Below are positions 10,546 through 18,923 of a stretch of DNA of 56,885 nucleotides, one piece after another. The translations under genes and the position numbers were made by a program. This DNA is from Pseudomonadota bacterium. GTDB taxonomy: Bacteria; Pseudomonadota; Gammaproteobacteria; Burkholderiales; Burkholderiaceae_C. Where the stretch lies: positions 1 to 56,885 of the forward strand of contig JAJZEC010000016.1 of NCBI GenBank assembly GCA_021805825.1, written 5' to 3'. The notes below the pieces were generated by a model. It searched no databases, was not told the origin of the DNA, and saw only the letters and a program-made list of their open reading frames with translations. Within the stretch, counting starts at the first letter, position 1. Every line of letters starts with the position of its first letter.

Positions 10546-11421
10546 TCAGGGCAGCTGCAGTTCCTTCAGGTACCGCGCGAGCGCCGCGCCGGTTTCGGGG
10601 TGCGCCAGCCCGAGCTGCACGGTGGCTTCCAGGTAACCCTGCTTGCTGCCACAGTCGTAGCGCCGGCCGCTGTAGCGGTAGGCGTAGACAGCCTCCTCGG
10701 CCAGCAGCGCCGCGATGCCGTCGGTGAGCTGGATTTCCCCGCCGGTTCCGGGCTGCGCCTGGCGCAGATGGTGGAACACCCGCGGGCTGAGCACGTAGCG
10801 CCCGACCACGCCCTGGGTGCTGGGCGCCTGCTCGGGCGCGGGCTTTTCGACGATGCCGTCGAGCGAGGTCAGACCCGGCAGGATCTCCTGCCCGCTGACG
10901 ATGCCGTAGCGCCGCGTATGCTCGCGCGGAACCTCCTCGGTGGCGATCACGCTGCGCCCGTGGCGGGAGTGCACCTCGACCATCTGCGCCATCACCGGCG
11001 GCTGGCCGACGAGCAGATCGTCGGCCAGCAGCACCGCGAAGGGCTCGTCGCCGACCAGGCGCTCGGCGCACAGCACCGCGGCGCCGAGGCCGTTGGCCAC
11101 CGGCTGGCGCACGAACACGCACTGCACGTCGGCAGGCTTGACGCTGCGCACCATGTCCAGCAGTGCGTCCTTGTGCGCGGCGGCCAGCTCGTTCTCGAGC
11201 TCGTAGGCGGTGTCGAAATGGTCCTCGATGGCGCGCTTGTGGCGACCGGTGACGAAGATCATCTCGGTGATGCCTGCGGCATAGGCCTCTTCCACCGCGT
11301 ACTGGATCAGGGGTTTGTCGACCACCGGCATCATTTCCTTCGGGGTGGCCTTGGTCGCCGGGAGAAAGCGGGTGCCCAGTCCCGCGACGGGGAACACGGC
11401 CTTGCTGATCGTCTGTGTCAT
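10546..11421 (-). CDS. galU: UTP–glucose-1-phosphate uridylyltransferase
   Basis: Makes UDP-glucose for surface polysaccharides and galactose metabolism. 291 residues. Signatures: [19 protein letters not shown] (nucleotide-binding G-loop with catalytic Arg), [47 protein letters not shown] and [20 protein letters not shown]. The start at 11421 leaves 31 bp to the upstream valS stop, so valS-galU are likely one transcript. The frame is open further upstream only as a shadow of valS. Confidence 0.97.
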   Translation of the reverse strand: MTQTISKAVFPVAGLGTRFLPATKATPKEMMPVVDKPLIQYAVEEAYAAGITEMIFVTGRHKRAIEDHFDTAYELENELAAAHKDALLDMVRSVKPADVQCVFVRQPVANGLGAAVLCAERLVGDEPFAVLLADDLLVGQPPVMAQMVEVHSRHGRSVIATEEVPREHTRRYGIVSGQEILPGLTSLDGIVEKPAPEQAPSTQGVVGRYVLSPRVFHHLRQAQPGTGGEIQLTDGIAALLAEEAVYAYRYSGRRYDCGSKQGYLEATVQLGLAHPETGAALARYLKELQLP

Positions 11422-11452
11422 GGCTTTCCGGTTGGTTGGAGGGGCGCCGGGG

Positions 11453-14278
11453 TCACTGGCTGCCCAGGCGCAGCAGCTGCTCGCGCAGCTTGCCGAGGGT
11501 GGCGCCGAATTCGGCCAGGCGCTGGCGTTCCTGCTCGACCACCGCGGCCGGCGCGCGTTCGACGAACGAGGGCTTGGCCAGCTTGGCCTCGGCCTTGGCG
11601 ATCTCCGCCTGCAGTCGCTGCCCTTCGCGCTGCAGGCGCTGGCGCTCGGCATCGCGGTCGACCTCGATGAACAGCGCCAGGCTGGCCTCGCCGACGACCA
11701 TGGTGGGCGCGGCCTGCACGGCCTGCGCCCATTCCGTACGGTGCTCGAACACCTGCACCTGCGACACCCTGGCCAGCGCCTGCAGCGCCGGTGCATGGCG
11801 CTGCAGCAACGCGGTGTCGCCGCAGGCGAGCAGCGGCAGGCGCTGCGCCGGCGATACCCCGAGTTCACCGCGCAGGTTGCGGCAGGCGTCGACCCATTGC
11901 TTGAGGCCGGCGATCTCGGCTTCGGCGGCGGGGTCGATCTTCTGGGGCTGCGCCTGCGGCCAGGCGGCCAGTGCGAGGGTCGCCCCTGCGCGCCCGGCCA
12001 GCGGTGCCACCTTCTGCCAGAGCTCCTCGGTGATGAAGGGCATGATGGGGTGCGCCAGCCGCAGCACGGTTTCCAGCACGCGCAGCAGGGTCCGGCGCGC
12101 GCCGCGCTGCAGCGGCGCGCCGGCGCCGGCGATCTGCACCTTGGCGATCTCCAGGTACCAGTCGCAGTACTCGCTCCAGACGAACTGGTAGATCGCCTGC
12201 GCGGCGAAGTCCAGGCGGTAATCGGCCAGCCCCTGTTCCACCTGCTGCTCCACACGCTGCAGCAGCGAGACGATCCAGCGGTCGGCGGCCGAGAAATCCA
12301 GGTAGCCCTGCGGGCCGCAGTCGCCGCTGCAGGCAGCCATGCCGCGTTCGCGCTCGTCCAGCGTCGCCGTCTGCAGGAGCACGAAACGGGTGGCGTTCCA
12401 CAGCTTGTTGCAGAAATTGCGGTAGCCCTCGCAGCGCTTGGAGTCGAAGTGCACGTTGCGCCCGAGGCTGGCCTGCGCGGCGAAGGTCAGGCGCAGGGCA
12501 TCGGCGCCGAAGGCGGGGATGCCCTCGGGAAACTCCTTCTCGGTGGCCTTGCGCACCTGCGGGGCGAGTTCCGGGCGGCGCAGGCCGGCGGTGCGCTTGT
12601 GCAGCAGTTGCGGCAGGTCGATGCCGTCGATCAGATCCACCGGATCGAGCACGTTGCCTTCGGACTTGCTCATCTTCTTGCCGTGGGCATCGAGCACCAG
12701 GCCGTGGATGTAGACGTCGCGGAACGGCACCTTGCCGGTGAAATGGGTGGTCATCATGATCATGCGCGCCACCCAGAAGAAAATGATGTCGTAGCCGGTG
12801 ACCAGCACCGACGACGGCAGGAACAGATCCATCTCGGGCGTGGCACCCGGCCAGCCCATGGTCGAAAAGGGCACCAGTGCCGACGAATACCAGGTGTCGA
12901 GTACGTCCTCGTCGCGCCGCAGTTCGCCGCGGTAGCCGGCGGCCGCGGCCTGCGCGCGCGCCGTCTGCTCGTCGCGCGCCACGAAGAGTTCCCCGCCTTC
13001 GCCCCACCAGGCGGGAATCTGGTGGCCCCACCACAGCTGGCGCGAGATGCACCAGTCCTGGATGTTGCCCATCCATTGCTCGAAGGTGTTGATCCAGTTC
13101 TCGGGCACGAAGCGTACCTGGCCGCTGCGCACCGCCTGCAGCGCCTTGTCGGCGAGGCTGAGACCGTCGGGGCCGGGGCGGGTGGTGGCGACGAACCATT
13201 GGTCGGTCAGCATGGGCTCGACGACCTGCCCGGTGCGCGTGCAGCGGGGAATCACCGACTGGTGCTTGCGCACGTCGGCCAGCGCGCCTTCGGCGCGCAG
13301 CTGCTCGACCACGCGTGCGCGCGCCTCGAAGCGGTCGAGGCCGCGCCAGGGTTCGGGCACCTGGTCGTTCATGCGGGCGTCGTCGGTGAGCACCGAGATC
13401 ATCGGCAGCCCATGCCTCTGCCCGACCTGGTAGTCGTTGAAGTCGTGCGCCGGTGTGACTTTCACCGCGCCGGTGCCGAATGCGCGGTCGACCGCGTCGT
13501 CGGCAATGATCGGCACCAGCCGCCCGCACAGCGGCAGGCGCACCCGCTTGCCGACCAGCGCCTGGTAGCGCGGATCCTCGGGGTGCACCATCACCGCGGT
13601 ATCGCCGAACAGGGTCTCGGGGCGCGTCGTGGCCACGACCACGCTGGCGCTGGCGTCCTCCAGCGCATAGCGCAGATGCCAGATCGAACCCTCCTCGGGG
13701 TTGCTTTCGACCTCCAGGTCGCTGACCGCGCTGCGCAGCACGGGATCCCAGTTGACCAGCCGCTTGCCGCGGTAGATCAGCCCCTGCTCGTACAGCCGCA
13801 CGAAGGTTTCGAACACCACCCGCGAGCGGGTGTCGTCCATCGTGAAGTATTCGTGCTCCCAGCTCAGCGAATCGCCCAGCCGGCGCATCTGCTGCGCGAT
13901 GGTGTCGCCCGAGTGGCGCTTCCATTCCCAGATGCGGTCGACGAAGGCCTGTCGTCCGAGATCGTGCCGGCTCAGCCCGGCCTGCTGCAGCTGACGCTCG
14001 ACGACGATCTGGGTGGCGATGCCGGCGTGGTCGGTGCCCGGCACCCACAGGGTGTTGTGGCCGCGCATGCGGTGCCAGCGCGTCAGGGTGTCCATCACCG
14101 TGTGGTTGAAGGCGTGCCCCATGTGCAGGGTGCCGGTGACGTTGGGGGGCGGCAGCTGGATGCAGAAGGACGGGCGCGACGGATCCAGCGAGGGCTCGAA
14201 ACAGCCCAGCTGGTCCCAGCGCTCGATCCATCGCGCTTCGATGTCGGCAGGCTCGAAAGACTTCGCGAGTTCGGTCAT
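11453..14278 (-). CDS. valS: Valyl-tRNA synthetase
   Basis: Charges tRNA-Val; class I synthetase of 941 residues, the usual size. HIGH motif within [13 protein letters not shown] (~43-55), KMSKS motif in [13 protein letters not shown] (~533), editing-domain segments such as [13 protein letters not shown], and a C-terminal coiled-coil arm rich in Arg/Glu/Ala. The start [14 protein letters not shown] at 14278 is preferred over an in-frame ATG at 14401, which would add ~41 Arg/Pro-rich residues foreign to the family. Confidence 0.97.
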   Translation of the reverse strand: MTELAKSFEPADIEARWIERWDQLGCFEPSLDPSRPSFCIQLPPPNVTGTLHMGHAFNHTVMDTLTRWHRMRGHNTLWVPGTDHAGIATQIVVERQLQQAGLSRHDLGRQAFVDRIWEWKRHSGDTIAQQMRRLGDSLSWEHEYFTMDDTRSRVVFETFVRLYEQGLIYRGKRLVNWDPVLRSAVSDLEVESNPEEGSIWHLRYALEDASASVVVATTRPETLFGDTAVMVHPEDPRYQALVGKRVRLPLCGRLVPIIADDAVDRAFGTGAVKVTPAHDFNDYQVGQRHGLPMISVLTDDARMNDQVPEPWRGLDRFEARARVVEQLRAEGALADVRKHQSVIPRCTRTGQVVEPMLTDQWFVATTRPGPDGLSLADKALQAVRSGQVRFVPENWINTFEQWMGNIQDWCISRQLWWGHQIPAWWGEGGELFVARDEQTARAQAAAAGYRGELRRDEDVLDTWYSSALVPFSTMGWPGATPEMDLFLPSSVLVTGYDIIFFWVARMIMMTTHFTGKVPFRDVYIHGLVLDAHGKKMSKSEGNVLDPVDLIDGIDLPQLLHKRTAGLRRPELAPQVRKATEKEFPEGIPAFGADALRLTFAAQASLGRNVHFDSKRCEGYRNFCNKLWNATRFVLLQTATLDERERGMAACSGDCGPQGYLDFSAADRWIVSLLQRVEQQVEQGLADYRLDFAAQAIYQFVWSEYCDWYLEIAKVQIAGAGAPLQRGARRTLLRVLETVLRLAHPIMPFITEELWQKVAPLAGRAGATLALAAWPQAQPQKIDPAAEAEIAGLKQWVDACRNLRGELGVSPAQRLPLLACGDTALLQRHAPALQALARVSQVQVFEHRTEWAQAVQAAPTMVVGEASLALFIEVDRDAERQRLQREGQRLQAEIAKAEAKLAKPSFVERAPAAVVEQERQRLAEFGATLGKLREQLLRLGSQ

Positions 14279-14383
14279 ACGGGGGTGCGGCAGGGGCCCC
14301 GAACGGGGCGGTGTGCGTCCACGGCTCGATGCGCGCGGCCGCGTGGACGGGCGCGCGATCGCCCGCGCGATCCGGAATCGAAC

Positions 14384-14389
14384 ATTGTA
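14384..14389 (-). promoter_or_regulatory. -10-like element for valS
   Basis: TACAAT on the minus strand, ~106 nt upstream of the valS start, would give a leader of about 100 nt. It sits back-to-back with the uvrD element at 14422. Confidence 0.35.
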
Positions 14390-14421
14390 GGGTGCGCGCA
14401 AGGCGGCGCCGGCCCGCCTCC

Positions 14422-14427
14422 TACAAT
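14422..14427 (+). promoter_or_regulatory. -10-like element directly before the uvrD start
   Basis: TACAAT, then 6 nt, then the uvrD ATG. No ribosome-binding site fits between, so transcription from here would give a leaderless message. Confidence 0.48.
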
Positions 14428-14433
14428 GCCGGC

Positions 14434-16677
14434 ATGTCCGATCTGCTCGCCCGTCTGAATCCCGAACAGCTGGCCGCGGTCACGCTGCCGGAGCAAAGCG
14501 CGCTGGTGCTGGCCGGCGCGGGAAGCGGCAAGACGCGGGTGCTGACCACCCGCATCGCGTGGCTGATCGCCGGCGGCCAGGCCTCGCCGGCCTCGATCCT
14601 GGCGGTCACCTTCACGAACAAGGCGGCCAAGGAAATGCTGGCGCGCCTGGAGGCCATGCTGCCGATCTCGCTGCGCGGCATGTGGATCGGCACCTTCCAC
14701 GGGCTGTGCAACCGCTTCCTGCGCGCGCACTGGCGCAGCGCCGGGTTGCCGCAGTCCTTCCAGATCCTGGACACGCAGGATCAGCTGTCGGCGCTGAAGC
14801 GCCTGCTCAAGGCGCTCGGCGTGGACGACCAGCGTGCGCCGCCGCGGCAGGTGCAATGGTTCATCAACGGCTGCAAGGAGCGCGCGATGCGCGCCGCCGA
14901 TTGTCCGGGTCGCGACGCGCAGGAGCGGCTGTACGCCGAGATCTACGTGGCCTACGAGGCGCAGTGCCAGCGCGAGGGCGTGGTGGATTTCGGCGAACTG
15001 CTGCTGCGCAGCTACGAGGTGCTGCGCGACCACGCCGAGGTGCGGCAGCACTACCGCCGGCGTTTCCGCCACATCCTGGTCGATGAGTTCCAGGACACCA
15101 ATCGCCTGCAGTATCTGTGGCTCAAGCTGCTCGCCGGGCCCGAGGAGGATCATCCGGCGGCGGTGCTGGCGGTCGGCGACGACGACCAGAGCATCTACGC
15201 CTTCCGCGGCGCGCAGGTCGGCAACATGGACGACTTCCAGCGCGACTTCCACGTGCGCCACCTGATCAAGCTCGAGCGCAACTACCGCTCCTACGGGAAC
15301 ATCCTGGAGGCGGCCAACGCCTTGATCGCCCACAACACCCGGCGGCTGGGCAAGGTGCTGCGCACCGACGCCGGCGCGGGGGAGCCGGTGCGGGTGATCG
15401 AGCATCCCGGCGACCAGCAGGAGGCGATCTGGCTGGTGGAGGAAATCCGCCTGCTGCTGCGCGAGGGCTACGCGCGCGACCAGATCGCGCTGCTGTACCG
15501 CTCCAACGCGCAGTCGCGGGTGATCGAGGGCGCCTTGTTCAACGCCGGCGTGCCCTACCGGGTCTATGGTGGACTGCGCTTCTTCGAGCGCGCGGAAATC
15601 AAGCACGCGCTGGCCTACCTGCGCCTGCTGCACAGCCCCCGCGACGACAACAGCCTGCTGCGGGTGGCGAATTTCCCGCCGCGGGGAATCGGCGCGCGCA
15701 GCCTGGAGCAACTGGCCGATGCGGCAGCCCGCGCCCAGGTCGCGCTGACCGAGGCGATCGCGCTGCTCAGCGGCCGCGCGGCCGGCGGACTGCAGGCCTT
15801 CGCCGCGCTGCTCGAGACCCTGCGCGCCGACTGCCAGGGCCTGAGCCTGCCGGAGACGGTGCGTCTCGTGCTCGAGCGCAGCGGCTTGCTCGAGCACTAC
15901 CGCAACGAGCGCGATGGCCAGGATCGGGTCGAGAACCTGGAGGAACTGGTCAACGCGGCGGCGGCCTTCGTGACCCAGGAAGGCTTCGGACTGGATGCGC
16001 GCGCGTTGCAGGAGCAGCCCCTGGGCGAACAGGCGCTGGCCGCGCAGGGCATCGATCCGGCCACCGGCGAGACCCAGTCGCCCCTCGGTGCCTTCCTCGC
16101 CCACGCCAGCCTGGAGGCCGGGGACAACCAGGCGCAGCCGGGCCAGGACGCGGTGCAGATGATGACCGTGCACTCGGCCAAGGGCCTGGAATTCGACGTG
16201 GTGTTCATCACCGGGCTGGAAGAAGGGCTGTTCCCCCACGAGAACGCCCTCAACGAATCCGATGGGGTCGAGGAGGAGCGGCGGCTGATGTACGTCGCCA
16301 TCACCCGCGCGCGCAAGAGGCTCTATCTCAGCCACGCGCAGACCCGCATGCTGCACGGACAGACGCGCTACAAGCTGGCCAGCCGCTTTCTCGACGAGCT
16401 GCCGCGCGCCTGCCTGAAGTGGCTGAGCCCGCGACGCCCGCCGGCCGATGGCGGCGCCGCGGATCGGGCCTGGTCGCCGCCGCCGGCAGCGGCAGCGGCA
16501 GCCCCGGCGCACGGTCTGCGCGTCGGCCAGGCGGTGTTCCACAACAGCTTCGGCGAGGGCGTGGTGCTGAGCCTGGAGGGGCAGGGCAGCGAGGCGCGGG
16601 CGCAGGTGCGCTTCCACCGCCATGGCAGCAAATGGCTGGCGCTGGCCATCGCCAGGCTGACCCCGGTGGATTCCTGA
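14434..16677 (+). CDS. uvrD: DNA helicase II (UvrD, SF1A)
   Basis: 3'-5' ATP-dependent helicase of nucleotide-excision and mismatch repair. 747 residues. Motifs in order: LNPEQLAAV (Q motif), Walker [12 protein letters not shown] (~26-36), [10 protein letters not shown] (Ia), VDEFQDTN (Walker B, ~215), [13 protein letters not shown] (III, ~248), LERNYRS (IV), [14 protein letters not shown] (V, ~578) and [14 protein letters not shown] (VI). The C-terminus has the Tudor-like [20 protein letters not shown] that binds partners in UvrD/PcrA. Divergent from valS, convergent with the membrane gene at 16693. Confidence 0.97.
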   Translation: MSDLLARLNPEQLAAVTLPEQSALVLAGAGSGKTRVLTTRIAWLIAGGQASPASILAVTFTNKAAKEMLARLEAMLPISLRGMWIGTFHGLCNRFLRAHWRSAGLPQSFQILDTQDQLSALKRLLKALGVDDQRAPPRQVQWFINGCKERAMRAADCPGRDAQERLYAEIYVAYEAQCQREGVVDFGELLLRSYEVLRDHAEVRQHYRRRFRHILVDEFQDTNRLQYLWLKLLAGPEEDHPAAVLAVGDDDQSIYAFRGAQVGNMDDFQRDFHVRHLIKLERNYRSYGNILEAANALIAHNTRRLGKVLRTDAGAGEPVRVIEHPGDQQEAIWLVEEIRLLLREGYARDQIALLYRSNAQSRVIEGALFNAGVPYRVYGGLRFFERAEIKHALAYLRLLHSPRDDNSLLRVANFPPRGIGARSLEQLADAAARAQVALTEAIALLSGRAAGGLQAFAALLETLRADCQGLSLPETVRLVLERSGLLEHYRNERDGQDRVENLEELVNAAAAFVTQEGFGLDARALQEQPLGEQALAAQGIDPATGETQSPLGAFLAHASLEAGDNQAQPGQDAVQMMTVHSAKGLEFDVVFITGLEEGLFPHENALNESDGVEEERRLMYVAITRARKRLYLSHAQTRMLHGQTRYKLASRFLDELPRACLKWLSPRRPPADGGAADRAWSPPPAAAAAAPAHGLRVGQAVFHNSFGEGVVLSLEGQGSEARAQVRFHRHGSKWLALAIARLTPVDS

Positions 16678-16692
16678 GCCTGGCGCGGATCC

Positions 16693-17475
16693 TCAGTTCC
16701 CGGCTTCGTCGCCGGCGCCGAGCAGGCTGTGCACGCTGGCGTAGAAGGACAGCGCGAAGGGCGTGAACAGCAGCAGCGGCAGGGGCAGCATCAGCAGCAC
16801 GCTCTGTTCGGGCCCCAGGTGTAGCAAGGCGCCCAGCAGCATGGCCAGCACCAGGCCCCCGGCGAACACGCCCCACCACTGCAGCACGTACAGCGCGAAG
16901 GCGCCCACGTTGCGCGCGACCACGAGCAGGCTGGTGAACAGGGCCTGGCCGACGCCCATGCCCCACCAGGCCACCAGCGGCGGGGCGAACCAGAACGCCA
17001 TCGCCAGCGGCACGTAGGCCAGCATCGTGAACAGCGCGGCCATGCGCAGGGAACCGTTGGCCAGCGCGACCTTCGCGGGCGTCGTCGAGAACACGACCAT
17101 GCGCAGCAGCGCGCCGCCGTCGATCGATGCCGACACGGCCAGCGTCGCCAGCAGCGCCAGCGCGTACAGCAGGCACAGCAGCAGCAGCGAGCGTACCCGC
17201 CGCGGCGGCCCCTGCAGTCCGGCGAGGAACACCGTAGGCCATGCCGGGCGACCGAGTGCGATGTTGCGCGAGGCCTGCATGAAGCCCAGGGTGGTGATCT
17301 GGGTGACGGCCAGCGACAGCAGGCCGCCGAGCAGCGGCAGCAGCGGCAGCAGCCCGAGCACCGCGATGTACACAAGCACCAGCAGCACGGCTTGCAGCGG
17401 CTGCCGGCGCAGGCAGGCGAAGCCGAAGCGTGCCCACAGCAGGCCTTCGCGGGCAGGAACCTTGCGCAGCAACAT
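16693..17475 (-). CDS. Multi-pass membrane protein, BPSS1780-type family
   Basis: 260 residues with about six hydrophobic helices, for example near 25-45, 48-68, 94-115, 140-165, 185-205 and 215-240. The N-terminus RFGFACLRRQPLQAVLLVLVY and the spacing of helices match what I know as the BPSS1780 family of betaproteobacterial inner-membrane proteins, which has no assigned function. It lies 17 bp downstream of thrB on the same strand. Cytoplasmic-membrane location is clear; role unknown. Confidence 0.8.
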   Translation of the reverse strand: MLLRKVPAREGLLWARFGFACLRRQPLQAVLLVLVYIAVLGLLPLLPLLGGLLSLAVTQITTLGFMQASRNIALGRPAWPTVFLAGLQGPPRRVRSLLLLCLLYALALLATLAVSASIDGGALLRMVVFSTTPAKVALANGSLRMAALFTMLAYVPLAMAFWFAPPLVAWWGMGVGQALFTSLLVVARNVGAFALYVLQWWGVFAGGLVLAMLLGALLHLGPEQSVLLMLPLPLLLFTPFALSFYASVHSLLGAGDEAGN

Positions 17476-17492
17476 GGTGGAGGGGCGTGGTG

Positions 17493-18455
17493 TCAGCCCA
17501 GCAACGGGCGCAGGCGCGTTTCCAGCTGGCGCTGGCGCAGCACCCGCTCGAAATGCGCCGGATCGTGGGGCTGCAGCAGCTGCGCATCGCGCGGCAGGTG
17601 CAGGTCGGCCAGGCGCGAAACCCAGAAGCGCAGTGCCGCGGCGCGCAGGGCGTCGGGAAGGAGTTCGCGCTCCAGCGGATGCAGCGGTCGAACGCCCTGG
17701 TAGGCCTCGAGCAACGCGGCGCGCCGCGCGGCGTCGAAGGCGCCGCTGGCGAGGTCGATGCACCAGTCGTTGAGGGCCACCGCGAGGTCGAACAACCACG
17801 TGTCGACCCCGGCGAAGTACCAGTCGAACACCCCGCTGAGGGTGTCGCCGTCGAACAGCGCGTTGTCGCGGAAGAGGTCGGCATGCACCGCACTGCGCGG
17901 CAGCGCGGCGTATTCGGGACTGGCCGCGATCAGCGCCTGGTGTGTCAGCTCCGCCTGCAGCAGGTGGCGCTGCGCCGGCTCCAGGCGCGGCAGCAGCGCC
18001 GGTGCCGTGGCCTGCTGCCACGCCAGCCCGCGCAGGTTGGGCTGGCTGGAGGGGAAGTCGCGGCAGGCCAGGTGCATGCGCGCCATGCACTGCCCGATGC
18101 GCGCGCAGTGCAGCGGCTGCGGCTGCAGCACGCTGTGGCCGCGCAAGCGGGTGACCAGCGCCGCGGGCTTGCCCTTGAGCACCTGCAGCACCGTGGTGTC
18201 GCGCGCCGGGATGGGATCAGGCACGGCGATGCCATGCCGCGCCAGGTGGTGCATCAGGTCGAGATAGAACGGCAGCTGCTCGGCGCCCAGGCGCTCGAAC
18301 AGGGTGAGCACGTAACGGCCGCCGGTGGTGGTGACGAAGTAGTTGGTGTTCTCGATGCCGCTGCCGATGCCTTGCAGCTCGCTCAGTTCGCCGACATCGA
18401 ATGCACGCAGCCAGTCCTCGACCTCGGCGACGGAAACGGGGGTGAAAACGGCCAT
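17493..18455 (-). CDS. thrB: Homoserine kinase (APH-fold, ThrB type)
   Basis: Phosphorylates homoserine on the path to threonine. 320 residues of the aminoglycoside-phosphotransferase fold used by Burkholderiales and pseudomonads, not the GHMP type of E. coli. Visible: GIGSGIENTNYFV with TTGGRYVLTLFE (nucleotide lobe), AVHADLFRDNALF (catalytic loop; Asp base and Asn) and GVFDWYFAGVDTWLFDLAV (metal-binding Asp). It lies between the DUF2782 gene and the BPSS1780-type gene, a conserved arrangement near polA. Confidence 0.95.
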   Translation of the reverse strand: MAVFTPVSVAEVEDWLRAFDVGELSELQGIGSGIENTNYFVTTTGGRYVLTLFERLGAEQLPFYLDLMHHLARHGIAVPDPIPARDTTVLQVLKGKPAALVTRLRGHSVLQPQPLHCARIGQCMARMHLACRDFPSSQPNLRGLAWQQATAPALLPRLEPAQRHLLQAELTHQALIAASPEYAALPRSAVHADLFRDNALFDGDTLSGVFDWYFAGVDTWLFDLAVALNDWCIDLASGAFDAARRAALLEAYQGVRPLHPLERELLPDALRAAALRFWVSRLADLHLPRDAQLLQPHDPAHFERVLRQRQLETRLRPLLG

Positions 18456-18505
18456 CGGCGATCAGGAGCGCGGATCGGTGGGACAGGCGGGCGGCGCCAT
18501 GGCCC

Positions 18506-18865
18506 TCAGCGGAAGGTCGCGATGTGCCATTGCATGCGCCCCTGCATGCTGCCCGGGCCCGGCAGCGAGGGCTGCGCGGGCACGATCGAATAGGGCGCCC
18601 CTCCGTGCAGCGGATGCACTTCGATGCGGGTGCTGACGCCGCGCACCTGCTCTTCGTCGATGCGCACCGCGCGATCCTGGGTCACCAGGTGGCGCACGAC
18701 CGGCTCGGGAAAGCGCGAGGCCGGTTGCGACGCGGCCAGGCGCGGCGCCGCTGGCGGTGTCGTCGGCGTCGGGCTGGCCGCCAGCGCGGCCGCCGGCAGC
18801 AGCAGCGCGGCCAGGCAGGAGCCCGGGCGGGCCAGGAGACGATGGACTGGGAAAAGGCAAGGCAT
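18506..18865 (-). CDS. DUF2782-family exported small protein
   Basis: 119 residues. The N-terminus is signal-peptide-like: a positively charged start, hydrophobic CLAALLLPAAALAAS, and likely cleavage after ALA. The mature part has VRHLVTQDRAVRIDEEQVRGV and YSIVPAQPSLPGPGSMQG, matching DUF2782, a short periplasmic family typically encoded between thrB and polA. Function unknown. ATG at 18865 was chosen so that the signal peptide is N-terminal; the frame is open upstream without family resemblance. Confidence 0.85.
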   Translation of the reverse strand: MPCLFPVHRLLARPGSCLAALLLPAAALAASPTPTTPPAAPRLAASQPASRFPEPVVRHLVTQDRAVRIDEEQVRGVSTRIEVHPLHGGAPYSIVPAQPSLPGPGSMQGRMQWHIATFR

Positions 18866-18911
18866 GCCACGGATTTTAGCTGCGCACCTGAGGCCGCAGC
18901 GGTGCTGGGCC

Positions 18912-18917
18912 GATAAT
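18912..18917 (+). promoter_or_regulatory. -10-like element directly before the polA start
   Basis: GATAAT ends 6 nt before the polA ATG, the same spacing as at uvrD. No ribosome-binding site is visible. Confidence 0.42.
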
Positions 18918-18923
18918 TCCCGC

